Shown here: positions 51,604 to 59,686 of the stretch, piece by piece
Layout: each line of letters opens with the position of its first letter
Position numbering within the stretch: the first letter of the stretch is position 1
From: RHKX01 sp964641695
GTDB lineage: Bacteria; Actinomycetota; Thermoleophilia; Solirubrobacterales; 70-9
Direction of reading: 5' to 3'
Length of the DNA stretch: 64,000 nucleotides
NCBI GenBank assembly: GCA_964641695.1
Contig: CAZXKG010000002.1
Span: 1-64,000, forward strand
Made by a program: the position numbers and the translations under genes
The notes under the pieces: generated by a model
Databases searched by the model: none
Told to the model about the DNA's origin: nothing
What the model saw: only the letters and a program-made list of their open reading frames with translations

Positions 51604-51757
51604 GGGCCCTAGCTCGTTCGACAGTCACCCCAAGTGTGAACCAACACGATTGGCTAGGGAGCCGTCGTCTGACCCGCTCTTGGGCGGGCCAGCAGGCTCC
51701 CCCCTGTACTTCAGGGTTCAACAGCCGGGTGACATCGGCGAGCTGGAGCCCGTTTTT
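51604..51757 (+). ncRNA. ssrS: Rod-shaped structured RNA, probable 6S RNA
   Basis: A 154-base non-coding stretch folds on itself. Closing stem 51604-51616 with 51739-51751 (13 positions, one C-A mismatch) is followed by TTTTT at 51753-51757, so stem and U-run also act as terminator. Inside are GTCACCC (51624-51630) / GGGTGAC (51727-51733), the terminal stem GGGAGCC (51657-51663) / GGCTCCC (51695-51701) capped by CCCGC / GCGGG (51673-51677, 51684-51688), and a small hairpin CCCTG / CAGGG (51702-51716) on the 3' side of the central bubble. This is the 6S layout, and a 6S gene also follows aspS in Bacillus subtilis. Confidence 0.65.
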
Positions 51758-51783
51758 CCTGTATCGACCGCTGGGGGTCGCAC

Positions 51784-52482
51784 GTGAGGAAGGCCCTCAA
51801 CGAGAACCCGATGGTCCAGATCGCGATCCTCGCCGTCGGCGTGATCGCCTTCGGCCTGATCCTGATGATGTCGATGGGCGGCGGCGGGTCCGACGTCGCA
51901 CCGGACGATCCCGGTGCCGTGGTGCCTGAGTCGGCGACGAGCGAATCCAGCGCCCCGGCCGATGTGCCGGGTGCATCCGCCGCGACGGCGACCCCTTCGA
52001 CCCCGACGCCCGACGCCGCGCCGTCGGGTTCGGCGGGCACGGCAACTTCGCCGAGCACCTCGACCCCGACCGAGCCTCCGGCGGGTGCCGGCTCGTCGAG
52101 CTCCGCCGACGGCATGCTCCCCTCCAAGGGCCTGCCCCAGGACGTCCTGGTCGCCTTCGCCAAGGACGATGCGATCGCGCTCCTGGTCACCCACCCGAAG
52201 AGCCTCTCGGGCCGGCAGATGAAATCGGCGGTCCGGCAGCTCGAGAGCCGCAACGACGTGGCCACCTTCCTCGTCGACTCGGACAAGATCGCCAGGTACT
52301 CGCGGATCACGTCGGGGGTCTCGGTCAGCCGCGTACCCGCGCTGGTCGTGATCCGCCCGCGCAAGCTCACCGACAACGTCCCCACGGCGTCCGTCTCCTA
52401 CGGCTTCCGCGACAAGGACGGCATCGAGCAGGCGATCGACGACGCCCTCTACAAGGGCGGCCAGCGCGGCATCTACCCGTAG
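51784..52482 (+). CDS. Membrane-anchored thioredoxin-fold-like protein
   Basis: A 232-residue protein: cytoplasmic start, one helix (about 11-30, VQIAILAVGVIAFGLILMMSM), a long Ser/Thr/Pro/Ala linker (35-112) and a C-terminal domain (115-232) with DVLVAFAKDDAIALLVTHP, FLVDSDKIARYSRITSGVSVSRVPALVVIRP. The cis-Pro-like VPALVVI and strand order suggest a thioredoxin fold, but the CxxC site is missing, so it is not a redox enzyme. It is outside the cell, probably an envelope component. GTG start with GGGGG upstream. Confidence 0.65.
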   Translation: MRKALNENPMVQIAILAVGVIAFGLILMMSMGGGGSDVAPDDPGAVVPESATSESSAPADVPGASAATATPSTPTPDAAPSGSAGTATSPSTSTPTEPPAGAGSSSSADGMLPSKGLPQDVLVAFAKDDAIALLVTHPKSLSGRQMKSAVRQLESRNDVATFLVDSDKIARYSRITSGVSVSRVPALVVIRPRKLTDNVPTASVSYGFRDKDGIEQAIDDALYKGGQRGIYP

Positions 52483-52633
52483 TAACTGCCGAGAGATCCT
52501 CCGGGGCATTCGGCCCCGCCCGGTGCTCCGGTGCGCTCCCCACCCGCGGCGGCGCCTGGATCACGGCACCTTCTCGGGCTTCGCCCTGCGGGGGATGCCG
52601 GCGATGGAGCGCCTATATGCCGTGCAGAGCGAA

Positions 52634-52751
52634 AGTCCCACAAGGTGGATCTCATCTCCGCGAGATGAAGATGAGATCCACGAAAGGCGTAGATAGTCCG
52701 CACAACGTGGATGTGTTCCCCCTGCGCCGGGGACGAGATCCACGAAAGGCG
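52634..52751. repeat. Two tandem stem-loop repeat units
   Basis: Unit 1 (52634-52689) and unit 2 (52695-52751) share AGTCC, CACAA and GTGGAT at the left and an identical 17-base right end, GAGATCCACGAAAGGCG; the middles differ. Unit 1 forms a perfect 13-bp hairpin (52645-52657 / 52669-52681). Unit 2 pairs GTGGAT/ATCCAC with an inner CCCC/GGGG. Ends conserved and loops free suggest a dispersed REP-like element or a duplicated RNA hairpin. The rest of the 380-base gap (52483-52862) shows no gene. Confidence 0.75.
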
Positions 52752-52862
52752 CGGTCTTTGCCTACCCGACTCTGCGGCCTCGTCCCTGCTTCCAGGTTGC
52801 ACAGGCCAACCGACCGGACCGGACGCGCAGCGGAGGATCCGGTCGGCAGTTATCTTCGAACC

Positions 52863-54362
52863 GTGGAGAACCTGGCCTTCGAGACCTATCTCGACGACGA
52901 CTCGCGCCGCGGCGACCCCCTGCCGGGGTCGGCCGTCGGTAGCGCGGGCGGAGCCGCCTGCGGAGACCGGCTCCAGATCTCGCTGCTGATCGCCGACGGG
53001 CGCCTTTCGGGCGTCCGGCAAAGCGCGAGCGGATGCGCGGCCGCCCGGGCCGCCGCCGCCGCCGCCGCCGAGCTCGTCGAAGGCATGCCGCTGCTCGAGG
53101 CGGCGCTGCTGGATCCGCAACGGATCTCGGCCGAGCTCGGTGGTCTGAGCCCGGTCGGATCGCACGCCGCTGACCTCGCCGCCGAGGCCGTCCACCGAGC
53201 GCTCGGGGTTGCGGTGTCGACGGCGCTCTCCTCGCTGCTCGATCCTCCGGAGCTCGGCGAGCGCGTGCTCGTCGCGGTCAGCGGCGGGGTCGACAGCGCC
53301 GTCGCGATGCTCCGTGAGCGAGAGGCGGGCAACGAGGTCGTCGCGGTCACGCTCGAGCTCTGGTCGGATCCGGCCAACGACGGCGAGCGGAGCTGCTGCT
53401 CGGCGGAGTCGGTGCGGACCGCGCGGGCGATGAGCCACGCGATGGAGGTCCCGCATCTGACGGTCGACCTGCGCGAGCGGTTCCGCGAGGGCGTCGTCCA
53501 GCCGTTCCTCGACGGGTACGCGGCGGGCGCGACCCCGAACCCGTGCGTCGGCTGCAACGGGCGCGTGCGCCTCGCGCCGATGGTCGGGATCGCCGACCGC
53601 CTCGGCGCCGTCGGCCTCGCGACGGGCCACTACGCGCGGATCGAGCGCACGGAGCTGGGGCCGCTGCTCTCACCCGGGGTCGATCCGGCGAAGGACCAGA
53701 CCTACATGCTCGCCGCGCTGCCCACCGAGCTGCTCGCGAAGCTCCGGTTCCCGCTTGGGGAGCTGCGTAAGAGCGAGGTGCGCGAGCAGGCCCGAGCCGC
53801 CGGACTCGCGGTGGCCGATCGCGCGGAGAGCCAAGATCTCTGCTTCCTCTCGGGCGTCGGCAAGGCGGGGTTCCTCGCCGAGCATGGCGGTCTGAAGGAG
53901 AGTCCGGGGGAGATCGTCGACCCCGAGGGGGCCGTCCTCGGAACCCACGTCGGCCACCATCTGTTCACGGTCGGTCAGCGCAAGGGGATCGGAGTCGGCG
54001 GCACCGGCTCGCCGCTGTACGTGCTCGCAGTCGACCCGGAGGCGAACCGCGTCGTCGTCGGCGGCGAGGAGGGCCTGCTCGCCGACGAGGTCGAGATCGG
54101 CGACGTGACGCTGAGCCGTCCGGCAGCGGTCGTCGACGGCGTCCGGCTTCGCGACCGGTCGCGGCGGTTGCCCTGCGCGGTCGAACCGGATGAGGTCAGC
54201 TCAGCGGGCGGGGAGACGCCATCGCGCGCGTTCGTCCAGCTCGAGGAGCCGGTCCGCGCCTCCGCTCCCGGCCAGACCGCGGTCCTCTACGCCGGGAACC
54301 TGGTCGTCGGCCACGGGACAATCGTCGCCTCGCGCCGGCCGGCGAGCGCGCGGGCATGCTGA
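52863..54362 (+). CDS. mnmA: IscU-like domain fused to tRNA 2-thiouridylase MnmA
   Basis: A 499-residue fusion. Residues 1-120 are an IscU/NifU-N scaffold domain with Cys33 (GGAACGD), Cys58 (SGCAAAR) and His101, but Ala102 where the third Cys of IscU should be. Residues about 135-495 are MnmA, which thiolates U34 of tRNA: P-loop SGGVDS (140-145), catalytic Cys231 (CVGCN) and Cys327 (DLCFL), and the C-terminal beta domain. The fusion places a sulfur or cluster carrier next to the thiolase. A TATCTT box lies 6 bases before the GTG (leaderless type). Confidence 0.88.
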   Translation: MENLAFETYLDDDSRRGDPLPGSAVGSAGGAACGDRLQISLLIADGRLSGVRQSASGCAAARAAAAAAAELVEGMPLLEAALLDPQRISAELGGLSPVGSHAADLAAEAVHRALGVAVSTALSSLLDPPELGERVLVAVSGGVDSAVAMLREREAGNEVVAVTLELWSDPANDGERSCCSAESVRTARAMSHAMEVPHLTVDLRERFREGVVQPFLDGYAAGATPNPCVGCNGRVRLAPMVGIADRLGAVGLATGHYARIERTELGPLLSPGVDPAKDQTYMLAALPTELLAKLRFPLGELRKSEVREQARAAGLAVADRAESQDLCFLSGVGKAGFLAEHGGLKESPGEIVDPEGAVLGTHVGHHLFTVGQRKGIGVGGTGSPLYVLAVDPEANRVVVGGEEGLLADEVEIGDVTLSRPAAVVDGVRLRDRSRRLPCAVEPDEVSSAGGETPSRAFVQLEEPVRASAPGQTAVLYAGNLVVGHGTIVASRRPASARAC

Positions 54363-54390
54363 TCTGCGCGGTCGCGTAGCCTTCCACGCC

Positions 54391-57024
54391 GTGACTTCCG
54401 AGGAGATACGCGAGACGTACATGTCGTACTTCGAGGAGCGCGGGCACCTCCGCGTTCGCTCCGCCTCGCTGATCCCCGCCTCCGACGATCCGAGCGTCCT
54501 GCTCACCACCGCCGGGATGCAGCCCTTCCAGCCCTACTTCCTCGGCCGGGAGGAGCCGCCGCGCTCGCGTTTGACCTCCTGCCAGCGGTGCTTCCGCACC
54601 CCCGACATCGACGAGGTGGGGAGCACCGCCCGCCATCTCACCTGCTTCGAGATGCTCGGCAACTTCTCGTTCGCCGACTACTTCAAGGAGGAGGCGATCG
54701 CCTTCGCCTGGGAGCTCTCGCTCGCCGGCTTCGGCTTCGCGCCGGAGGAGCTCTGGGTCACGGTCTTCGGCGGCGACCAGGAGCTTGGCCTCGGCGCCGA
54801 CGAGGAGGCGATCGAGCTCTGGAAGGCGCAGGGAGTGCCCGAGGAGCGGATCGTCCGCCTGCCGCGCGCGGAGAACTTCTGGCAGGCCGGCAACACCGGG
54901 CCCTGCGGACCGTGCTCGGAGCTCTACGTCGATCGCGGGCTCGACTTCGGCAGCGAGTCCGATCTGCCCGGAGACGACTCCGATCGCTTCCTCGAGTTCT
55001 GGAACCTCGTCTTCACCGCCTACGACCTGCACGCGGACGGCTCGCTCACCGAGCTGCCGGCGAAGAACATCGACACCGGCATGGGCTTGGAGCGGATGGC
55101 GGCGATCAAGCAGGGCGTCGACTCGGTCTACGACACGGACCTGCTGCGGCCGCTCGTCGACCTCTCGATCGAGCTCTCCGGCCGCGAGTACGCCGGCGCG
55201 GACGAGGTCGCCACCAGGGCGATGCGGATCATCGCCGACCACGTGCGCGGGGCCGTGCAGCTGATCGCTGACGGCGTGGTTCCCTCGAACGAGCGCCGCG
55301 GCTACGTCCTCCGGCGCGTCCTGCGCCGGGCGATCCACCAAGGCCGCGTTCTCGGGCTCGAGGCCCCCTACCTGCGTCGCTACGCGGAGCGGACGATCGA
55401 GATGCTCTCCCCGGTCAACCCGGCTCTGGCCAGCGAACGGGAGACGATCTACCGCTGGGTCGACTCCGAGGAGGAGAGCTTCGGGCGGACGCTCGATCGT
55501 GGCACCCAGATCCTCGAGGGGATCCTCGCTCGCGAGCTCGAGGCCGGCAGCGGGGCGGTCTCCGCGGACGACGCCTTCGAGCTGCACGACACCTACGGCT
55601 TTCCCTTCGATCTCACCCGCGAGCTCGCCGCCGAGCGTGGTCTCGGCGTCGACGAGGCCGGGTTCGAGTCGCAGATGGCGGCGCAGCGGCAGCGAGCCCG
55701 AGAGGGCGGCATTGCCGGCGACAGGCGCTCCGACGACGACGTCAGTGGCTTCGTCGGCTCCTCGCCGCGATCCCGCTTCGTCGGCTACGAGGACCTGCGA
55801 GCCGACACCGCGGTCCTCGCCGCCGAGTCCCGCAACGGCGACGGTGCCCTGGTCAAGCTCGAGGAGAGCCCCTTCTACCCGGAGGGCGGTGGTCAGATCT
55901 CCGATGCCGGCTCGTTGAGCTGGGAGCTTCCCGACGGGAGCCGCGAGAGCGCCGAGGTGACGGGCGTGTTCCGCGTCGGCGGCGATCAGGCGCTGCTGGT
56001 TCGCGGCCCGGCCCCCGAGGCGGGGGCGAGCGTCGAGGCGGTCGTCGCCCTCGCCGACCGCTGGGCGACGATGCGCAACCACACCGCGACGCACCTCCTG
56101 CACGCCGCGCTCCGTGAGCGCCTCGGCGACCACGTCCGTCAGGCGGGATCCGCGGTGCGTCCCGACAAGCTGCGCTTCGACTTCACCCATGGCTCGCGGC
56201 TGACCGCGGAGGATCTCGACGCGATCGACGATCGGGTCAACGCCTGGATCAAGGAGAGCGCTCCGGTCCGCGCGATCGAGATGGAGCGTCAGGAGGCCGA
56301 GCGCCAGGGGGCGATGGCCCTCTTCGGCGAGAAGTACGGGGATTGGGTGCGCGTCGTTGAGGTCGAGGGCGTCTCTCGCGAGCTCTGTGGCGGCACCCAC
56401 GTCTCGAACACGGCGGAGATCGGCATCTTCACGGTCACCTCGGAGGGCTCCAGCGCCTCGAACGTGCGGCGGATCGAGGCGATCACCGGACCGGCGGCGA
56501 TCGACTGGTTCCGCGAGCGCAGCGCGACCTTGGAGCGGGTGGGCGAGGAGCTCGGCGGCAAGGACGATCCGCTCACGGCGGCGCAGCGTGCCGGCGCCCG
56601 GCTGACCGAGCTCGAGAAGCGGGCTGCGGCCGCCGGTGCCGAGGAGGCGGGCAAGCGCGCCGCCGAGCTCGCCCGCAACGCCGAGCGGATCGGCGAAGTC
56701 GCCGTGGTCGCCGGTGTCGTCGGCGAGGTCGAGGACGCCCGCGCGCTGCTGGCTCTCGCCCACGACGTGAAGGCTCAGCTCGGTGAGGCGGCGGTCGTCC
56801 TCGGCGGGCAGGTCGGGGAGAAGGTCTCGCTGGTCGGGGTCCTCTCCGACGACGCGGTCGCGCGAGGCCTGTCGGCGGCGGATGCGATCCGGGCGGCGGC
56901 GGCGTTGGTCGGCGGCGGGGGAGGCGGAAAGCCTGAGGTCGCTCAGGCGGGGGGCCGCGACGTCGAGAAGCTCGACGAAGCCGTGGCCAAGGCGAGGGAA
57001 TCGCTTCTGGCCGGGCTGGAGTAG
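54391..57024 (+). CDS. alaS: Alanyl-tRNA synthetase
   Basis: An 877-residue synthetase of normal length. Order: catalytic core (LTTAGMQPFQPYFLG, RHLTCFEMLGNFSFADYF), tRNA-recognition part, editing domain with zinc-type motifs NHTATHLLH and CGGTHV, and the C-Ala domain ending in a Gly-rich GGGGGGKPEVAQAGG. It charges tRNA-Ala and clears Ser/Gly mischarging. TAGCCT (54377-54382) lies 8 bases before the GTG, with no Shine-Dalgarno (leaderless type). Directly followed by ruvX. Confidence 0.97.
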   Translation: MTSEEIRETYMSYFEERGHLRVRSASLIPASDDPSVLLTTAGMQPFQPYFLGREEPPRSRLTSCQRCFRTPDIDEVGSTARHLTCFEMLGNFSFADYFKEEAIAFAWELSLAGFGFAPEELWVTVFGGDQELGLGADEEAIELWKAQGVPEERIVRLPRAENFWQAGNTGPCGPCSELYVDRGLDFGSESDLPGDDSDRFLEFWNLVFTAYDLHADGSLTELPAKNIDTGMGLERMAAIKQGVDSVYDTDLLRPLVDLSIELSGREYAGADEVATRAMRIIADHVRGAVQLIADGVVPSNERRGYVLRRVLRRAIHQGRVLGLEAPYLRRYAERTIEMLSPVNPALASERETIYRWVDSEEESFGRTLDRGTQILEGILARELEAGSGAVSADDAFELHDTYGFPFDLTRELAAERGLGVDEAGFESQMAAQRQRAREGGIAGDRRSDDDVSGFVGSSPRSRFVGYEDLRADTAVLAAESRNGDGALVKLEESPFYPEGGGQISDAGSLSWELPDGSRESAEVTGVFRVGGDQALLVRGPAPEAGASVEAVVALADRWATMRNHTATHLLHAALRERLGDHVRQAGSAVRPDKLRFDFTHGSRLTAEDLDAIDDRVNAWIKESAPVRAIEMERQEAERQGAMALFGEKYGDWVRVVEVEGVSRELCGGTHVSNTAEIGIFTVTSEGSSASNVRRIEAITGPAAIDWFRERSATLERVGEELGGKDDPLTAAQRAGARLTELEKRAAAAGAEEAGKRAAELARNAERIGEVAVVAGVVGEVEDARALLALAHDVKAQLGEAAVVLGGQVGEKVSLVGVLSDDAVARGLSAADAIRAAAALVGGGGGGKPEVAQAGGRDVEKLDEAVAKARESLLAGLE

Positions 57025-57035
57025 CGCCGGCCGCC

Positions 57036-57428
57036 GTGAGGTACCTGGCTGTCGACCACGGCACCGCGCGTTGCGGCTGCGCGATCTCCGATCCCAGCGG
57101 CACGATCTCGCGACCGCTCGAACCGATCGAGCCGCCGGACCCGAAGGCGGTCGCCGAGCTCGCCGAGCGGGAGGGCGCCGGGCGGATCGTGATCGGCTTG
57201 CCGGTGTCGCTCGACGGCAGCGAGGGAGCCCAGGCGGTCACGGCCCGTGACTTCGCCGTGGCCGTCGCCGAGCGGACCGCGATCGAGGTCGACACCTACG
57301 ACGAACGGCTGACCACCCGGATGGCTTCGGCGTCGCGGCGGGCCGGTGCCGGCGCGGCCGAGGACTCGCTCGCCGCCGCACATCTGCTGGACTCCTACCT
57401 GATGGCTGTGGAAGCGGGCCGGCGATGA
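57036..57428 (+). CDS. ruvX: YqgF/RuvX-type resolvase-fold protein
   Basis: A 130-residue RNase H-fold protein with AVDHGTARCGCAISD (first Asp), IVIGLPVSLDG and the YDERLTT motif. Members process pre-16S rRNA ends or resolve Holliday junctions. GTG start 11 bases after alaS; alaS-ruvX-mltG is a widespread order. It overlaps mltG by ATGA. Confidence 0.92.
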   Translation: MRYLAVDHGTARCGCAISDPSGTISRPLEPIEPPDPKAVAELAEREGAGRIVIGLPVSLDGSEGAQAVTARDFAVAVAERTAIEVDTYDERLTTRMASASRRAGAGAAEDSLAAAHLLDSYLMAVEAGRR

Positions 57429-58840
57429 GCGATCGCCGCGACGAGGACATGCCGGTGGCTGGGGCCGACGGTAGCTTCGCCGACCCCTTCCTGGACGAGG
57501 ATCCGGAGGCGCGAGCGCGCGAGGAGAGACGCCGGGCCCGTGAGGAGAAGCGCCGGGAGCGCGCCGGTCGCGCATCGCTTGGAAAGCGCGTCGGAGGGGT
57601 GATCGACGGCGTGGCGGATCGGGGTCGCGGGGCGATCGAAGAGGCGAAGAGCAGGGCGGCGACGCCGCCGGAGCCCGCGCCTCAGGCACCCGAGCCGCCG
57701 CCGATGAGGCGTCCCTTGGGCGCAGCCGCCGCCGAGCCGCCCGAGCAGCCCCGGCTCAGCGCCGACGAGGTCATGCCGCGCCGTGAGCGTCACCAGGCTC
57801 CGCAGCCGACGGGGATCACCGACGACTTCGAGCTGCCGCCGCCGCCCGTGCAACGACGGCCCGATGCGAGCGAGTGGACGAGCGCCGGAGAGGGCAGCGC
57901 GCCGCCACCACCGCCGATCGTGCGGCCCTCGGGACCGGGCGGACCGCGACCGCCGAAGCAGCCGAGCGGCGGCATGCCCAACTGGCTGCGCTGGCTGATC
58001 GCGCTCGTTCTGATCGCCCTGATCGTGGTCGGCGCCGTCGTCGCCGTGCCGAAGCTGGTCGACCGGATCTCCGGGGATGACGAGCCGGCGCCGATCCAGG
58101 AGCAGCAGAAGCCGGTGCGAACGACCACGCTGACGATCCCCGAGGGCTACACGCGCGCTCAGATCGCCGGTCTCGCCAAGGACGCCGGCCTCAAGGGCAA
58201 CTACGAGAAGGAGACGAAGCGGGCGCCGAAGGCGTTCAAGGCAGAGAAGAAGGGCGCTCCCGCCGACGCCAGCCTCGAGGGGTTCCTGTTCCCCTCGACC
58301 TACGAGCTGACCCGGCGGGCCTCGGTCAACGACCTGATCGACCAGCAGCTGACGGCCTTCAACACGAACATCGCCCAGGTCAACCTGAAGAAGGCGAAGA
58401 AGGCGAACCTGACCGAGTACGACGTCGTGATCGTCGCCTCGATGATCGAGCGCGAGGTGATGGTGGCCGAGGAGCGCGCGGTCGTCGCCGCGGTGATCTA
58501 CAACCGCCTGCGAGACGGCATCCCGCTCGGGATCGACGCCACGCTCCGCTACCACCTGGACAACTTCGACGAACCCTTGACCGAGTCGGACCTGGCGACC
58601 GACTCTCCGTACAACACGCGCCTGGCCCAGGGACTGCCGCCGACCCCGATCGCGAACCCGGGCCTGGCCTCGCTCGAGGCGGCCGCCAACCCGACCAACG
58701 ACGACTACCTCTACTACGTGGTCAAGCCGAACACGTGCGGGGAGCATTTCTTCACCAACGACTACGACGAGTTCCTCGCCGCCTCCGAGGAGTACAACTC
58801 GGCTCGTGAAGCCGAGGGCAAAGCTCCGACCGACTGCTGA
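57425..58840 (+). CDS. mltG: Endolytic murein transglycosylase MltG
   Basis: A 471-residue membrane enzyme that cuts nascent glycan strands and ends peptidoglycan chain growth. The cytoplasmic N-terminus (1-180) is charged then Pro-rich, unusually long. One helix (about 188-212, WLIALVLIALIVVGAVVAVP) precedes a LysM-like stretch and the YceG domain with the catalytic Glu in ASMIEREV and YNRLRDGIPLGIDAT, YNTRLAQGLPPTPIANPG. Start overlaps ruvX; 9 bases before aroE. Confidence 0.94.
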   Translation: MSDRRDEDMPVAGADGSFADPFLDEDPEARAREERRRAREEKRRERAGRASLGKRVGGVIDGVADRGRGAIEEAKSRAATPPEPAPQAPEPPPMRRPLGAAAAEPPEQPRLSADEVMPRRERHQAPQPTGITDDFELPPPPVQRRPDASEWTSAGEGSAPPPPPIVRPSGPGGPRPPKQPSGGMPNWLRWLIALVLIALIVVGAVVAVPKLVDRISGDDEPAPIQEQQKPVRTTTLTIPEGYTRAQIAGLAKDAGLKGNYEKETKRAPKAFKAEKKGAPADASLEGFLFPSTYELTRRASVNDLIDQQLTAFNTNIAQVNLKKAKKANLTEYDVVIVASMIEREVMVAEERAVVAAVIYNRLRDGIPLGIDATLRYHLDNFDEPLTESDLATDSPYNTRLAQGLPPTPIANPGLASLEAAANPTNDDYLYYVVKPNTCGEHFFTNDYDEFLAASEEYNSAREAEGKAPTDC

Positions 58841-58849
58841 GGATCCGCG

Positions 58850-59686
58850 ATGAAGCGGCTCGCCGTGCTCGGTCAGCCGGTTTCCCACTCGCTCTCCCCG
58901 CGCATGCACGCCGCGGCGTTCGCCGCGCTCGGGCTCGCCGAGGAGTGGACCTACGAAGCGATCGAGCTCAGCCCCGAGGGCTTCCGGGCAGGGGTGGAGG
59001 GACTGCGACGCGAGGGGTTCGTCGGCGTCAACGTGACGATCCCGCACAAGGAGGCCGCGGCGGCGATCTCGACGAGCGCATCGGCCGCGGTCGCGGCGAC
59101 CGGAGCGGCCAACACGCTCACCTTCGCGGGCGGGGAGATCAAGGCCGACAACACCGACGCACCGGGGTTCCTCGCCTCCCTGCCGGAGGGGTTCGATCCG
59201 GCGGGGACGCGGGCGGTCGTCTACGGGGCCGGTGGATCCGCTCGAGCCGTCGCCTGGGCGCTGCTGGGGGCGGGCGCTTCGGTGACGGTGAGAAACCGCA
59301 CGCGCGAACGCGCCGAGGAACTGGTCGAGTCGCTGGCCGGCGGGCGTGCGGAGGGGCTCGGAGGCGATCTGGCGGGAGTCGATCTGCTCGTGAACACCAC
59401 CTCCATCGGCCTTGCAAGTCCCGGTGCGGAGCGGGTTTCGGTTGAGGCAGCCTTAAAGGCTTTGGCGATCTCAGCCGATCAACTGGACGAAAGTTCGATT
59501 GTCGTGGATCTCGTCTACGGATCCGAGCCGACGGGCCTTGCTCTCGCCGCGGCCAAGGCCGGCGCGAGGGTGGTGGATGGCCTCGAGATCCTGGTTCGCC
59601 AGGGCGCCGAGTCGTTTCGGATCTGGACGGGCCTCGACCCTCCGATCGATGTGATGCGCCAAGCAGTCCGACAGAGAGCACGATGA
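58850..59686 (+). CDS. aroE: Shikimate dehydrogenase
   Basis: A 278-residue NADPH enzyme reducing 3-dehydroshikimate in aromatic amino-acid synthesis. Substrate motif SHSLSPRMH, catalytic Lys in NVTIPHKEAA, catalytic Asp in ADNTDAPGF, and cofactor motif GAGGSARAVAW are complete. It overlaps pilB by 4 bases, so a housekeeping gene is coupled to pilus assembly. Confidence 0.95.
   Translation: MKRLAVLGQPVSHSLSPRMHAAAFAALGLAEEWTYEAIELSPEGFRAGVEGLRREGFVGVNVTIPHKEAAAAISTSASAAVAATGAANTLTFAGGEIKADNTDAPGFLASLPEGFDPAGTRAVVYGAGGSARAVAWALLGAGASVTVRNRTRERAEELVESLAGGRAEGLGGDLAGVDLLVNTTSIGLASPGAERVSVEAALKALAISADQLDESSIVVDLVYGSEPTGLALAAAKAGARVVDGLEILVRQGAESFRIWTGLDPPIDVMRQAVRQRAR

Noticed and set aside
51592..51606. 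Start of a 16S rRNA gene (GTTTGATCATGG matches the usual 5' end)
   Set aside because: The match is 12 bases and no further rRNA sequence follows; chance similarity within the promoter of the 6S-like RNA.
52634..52751. CRISPR array
   Set aside because: Only two units, each palindromic with variable loop, no spacer-like unrelated inserts and no cas genes.
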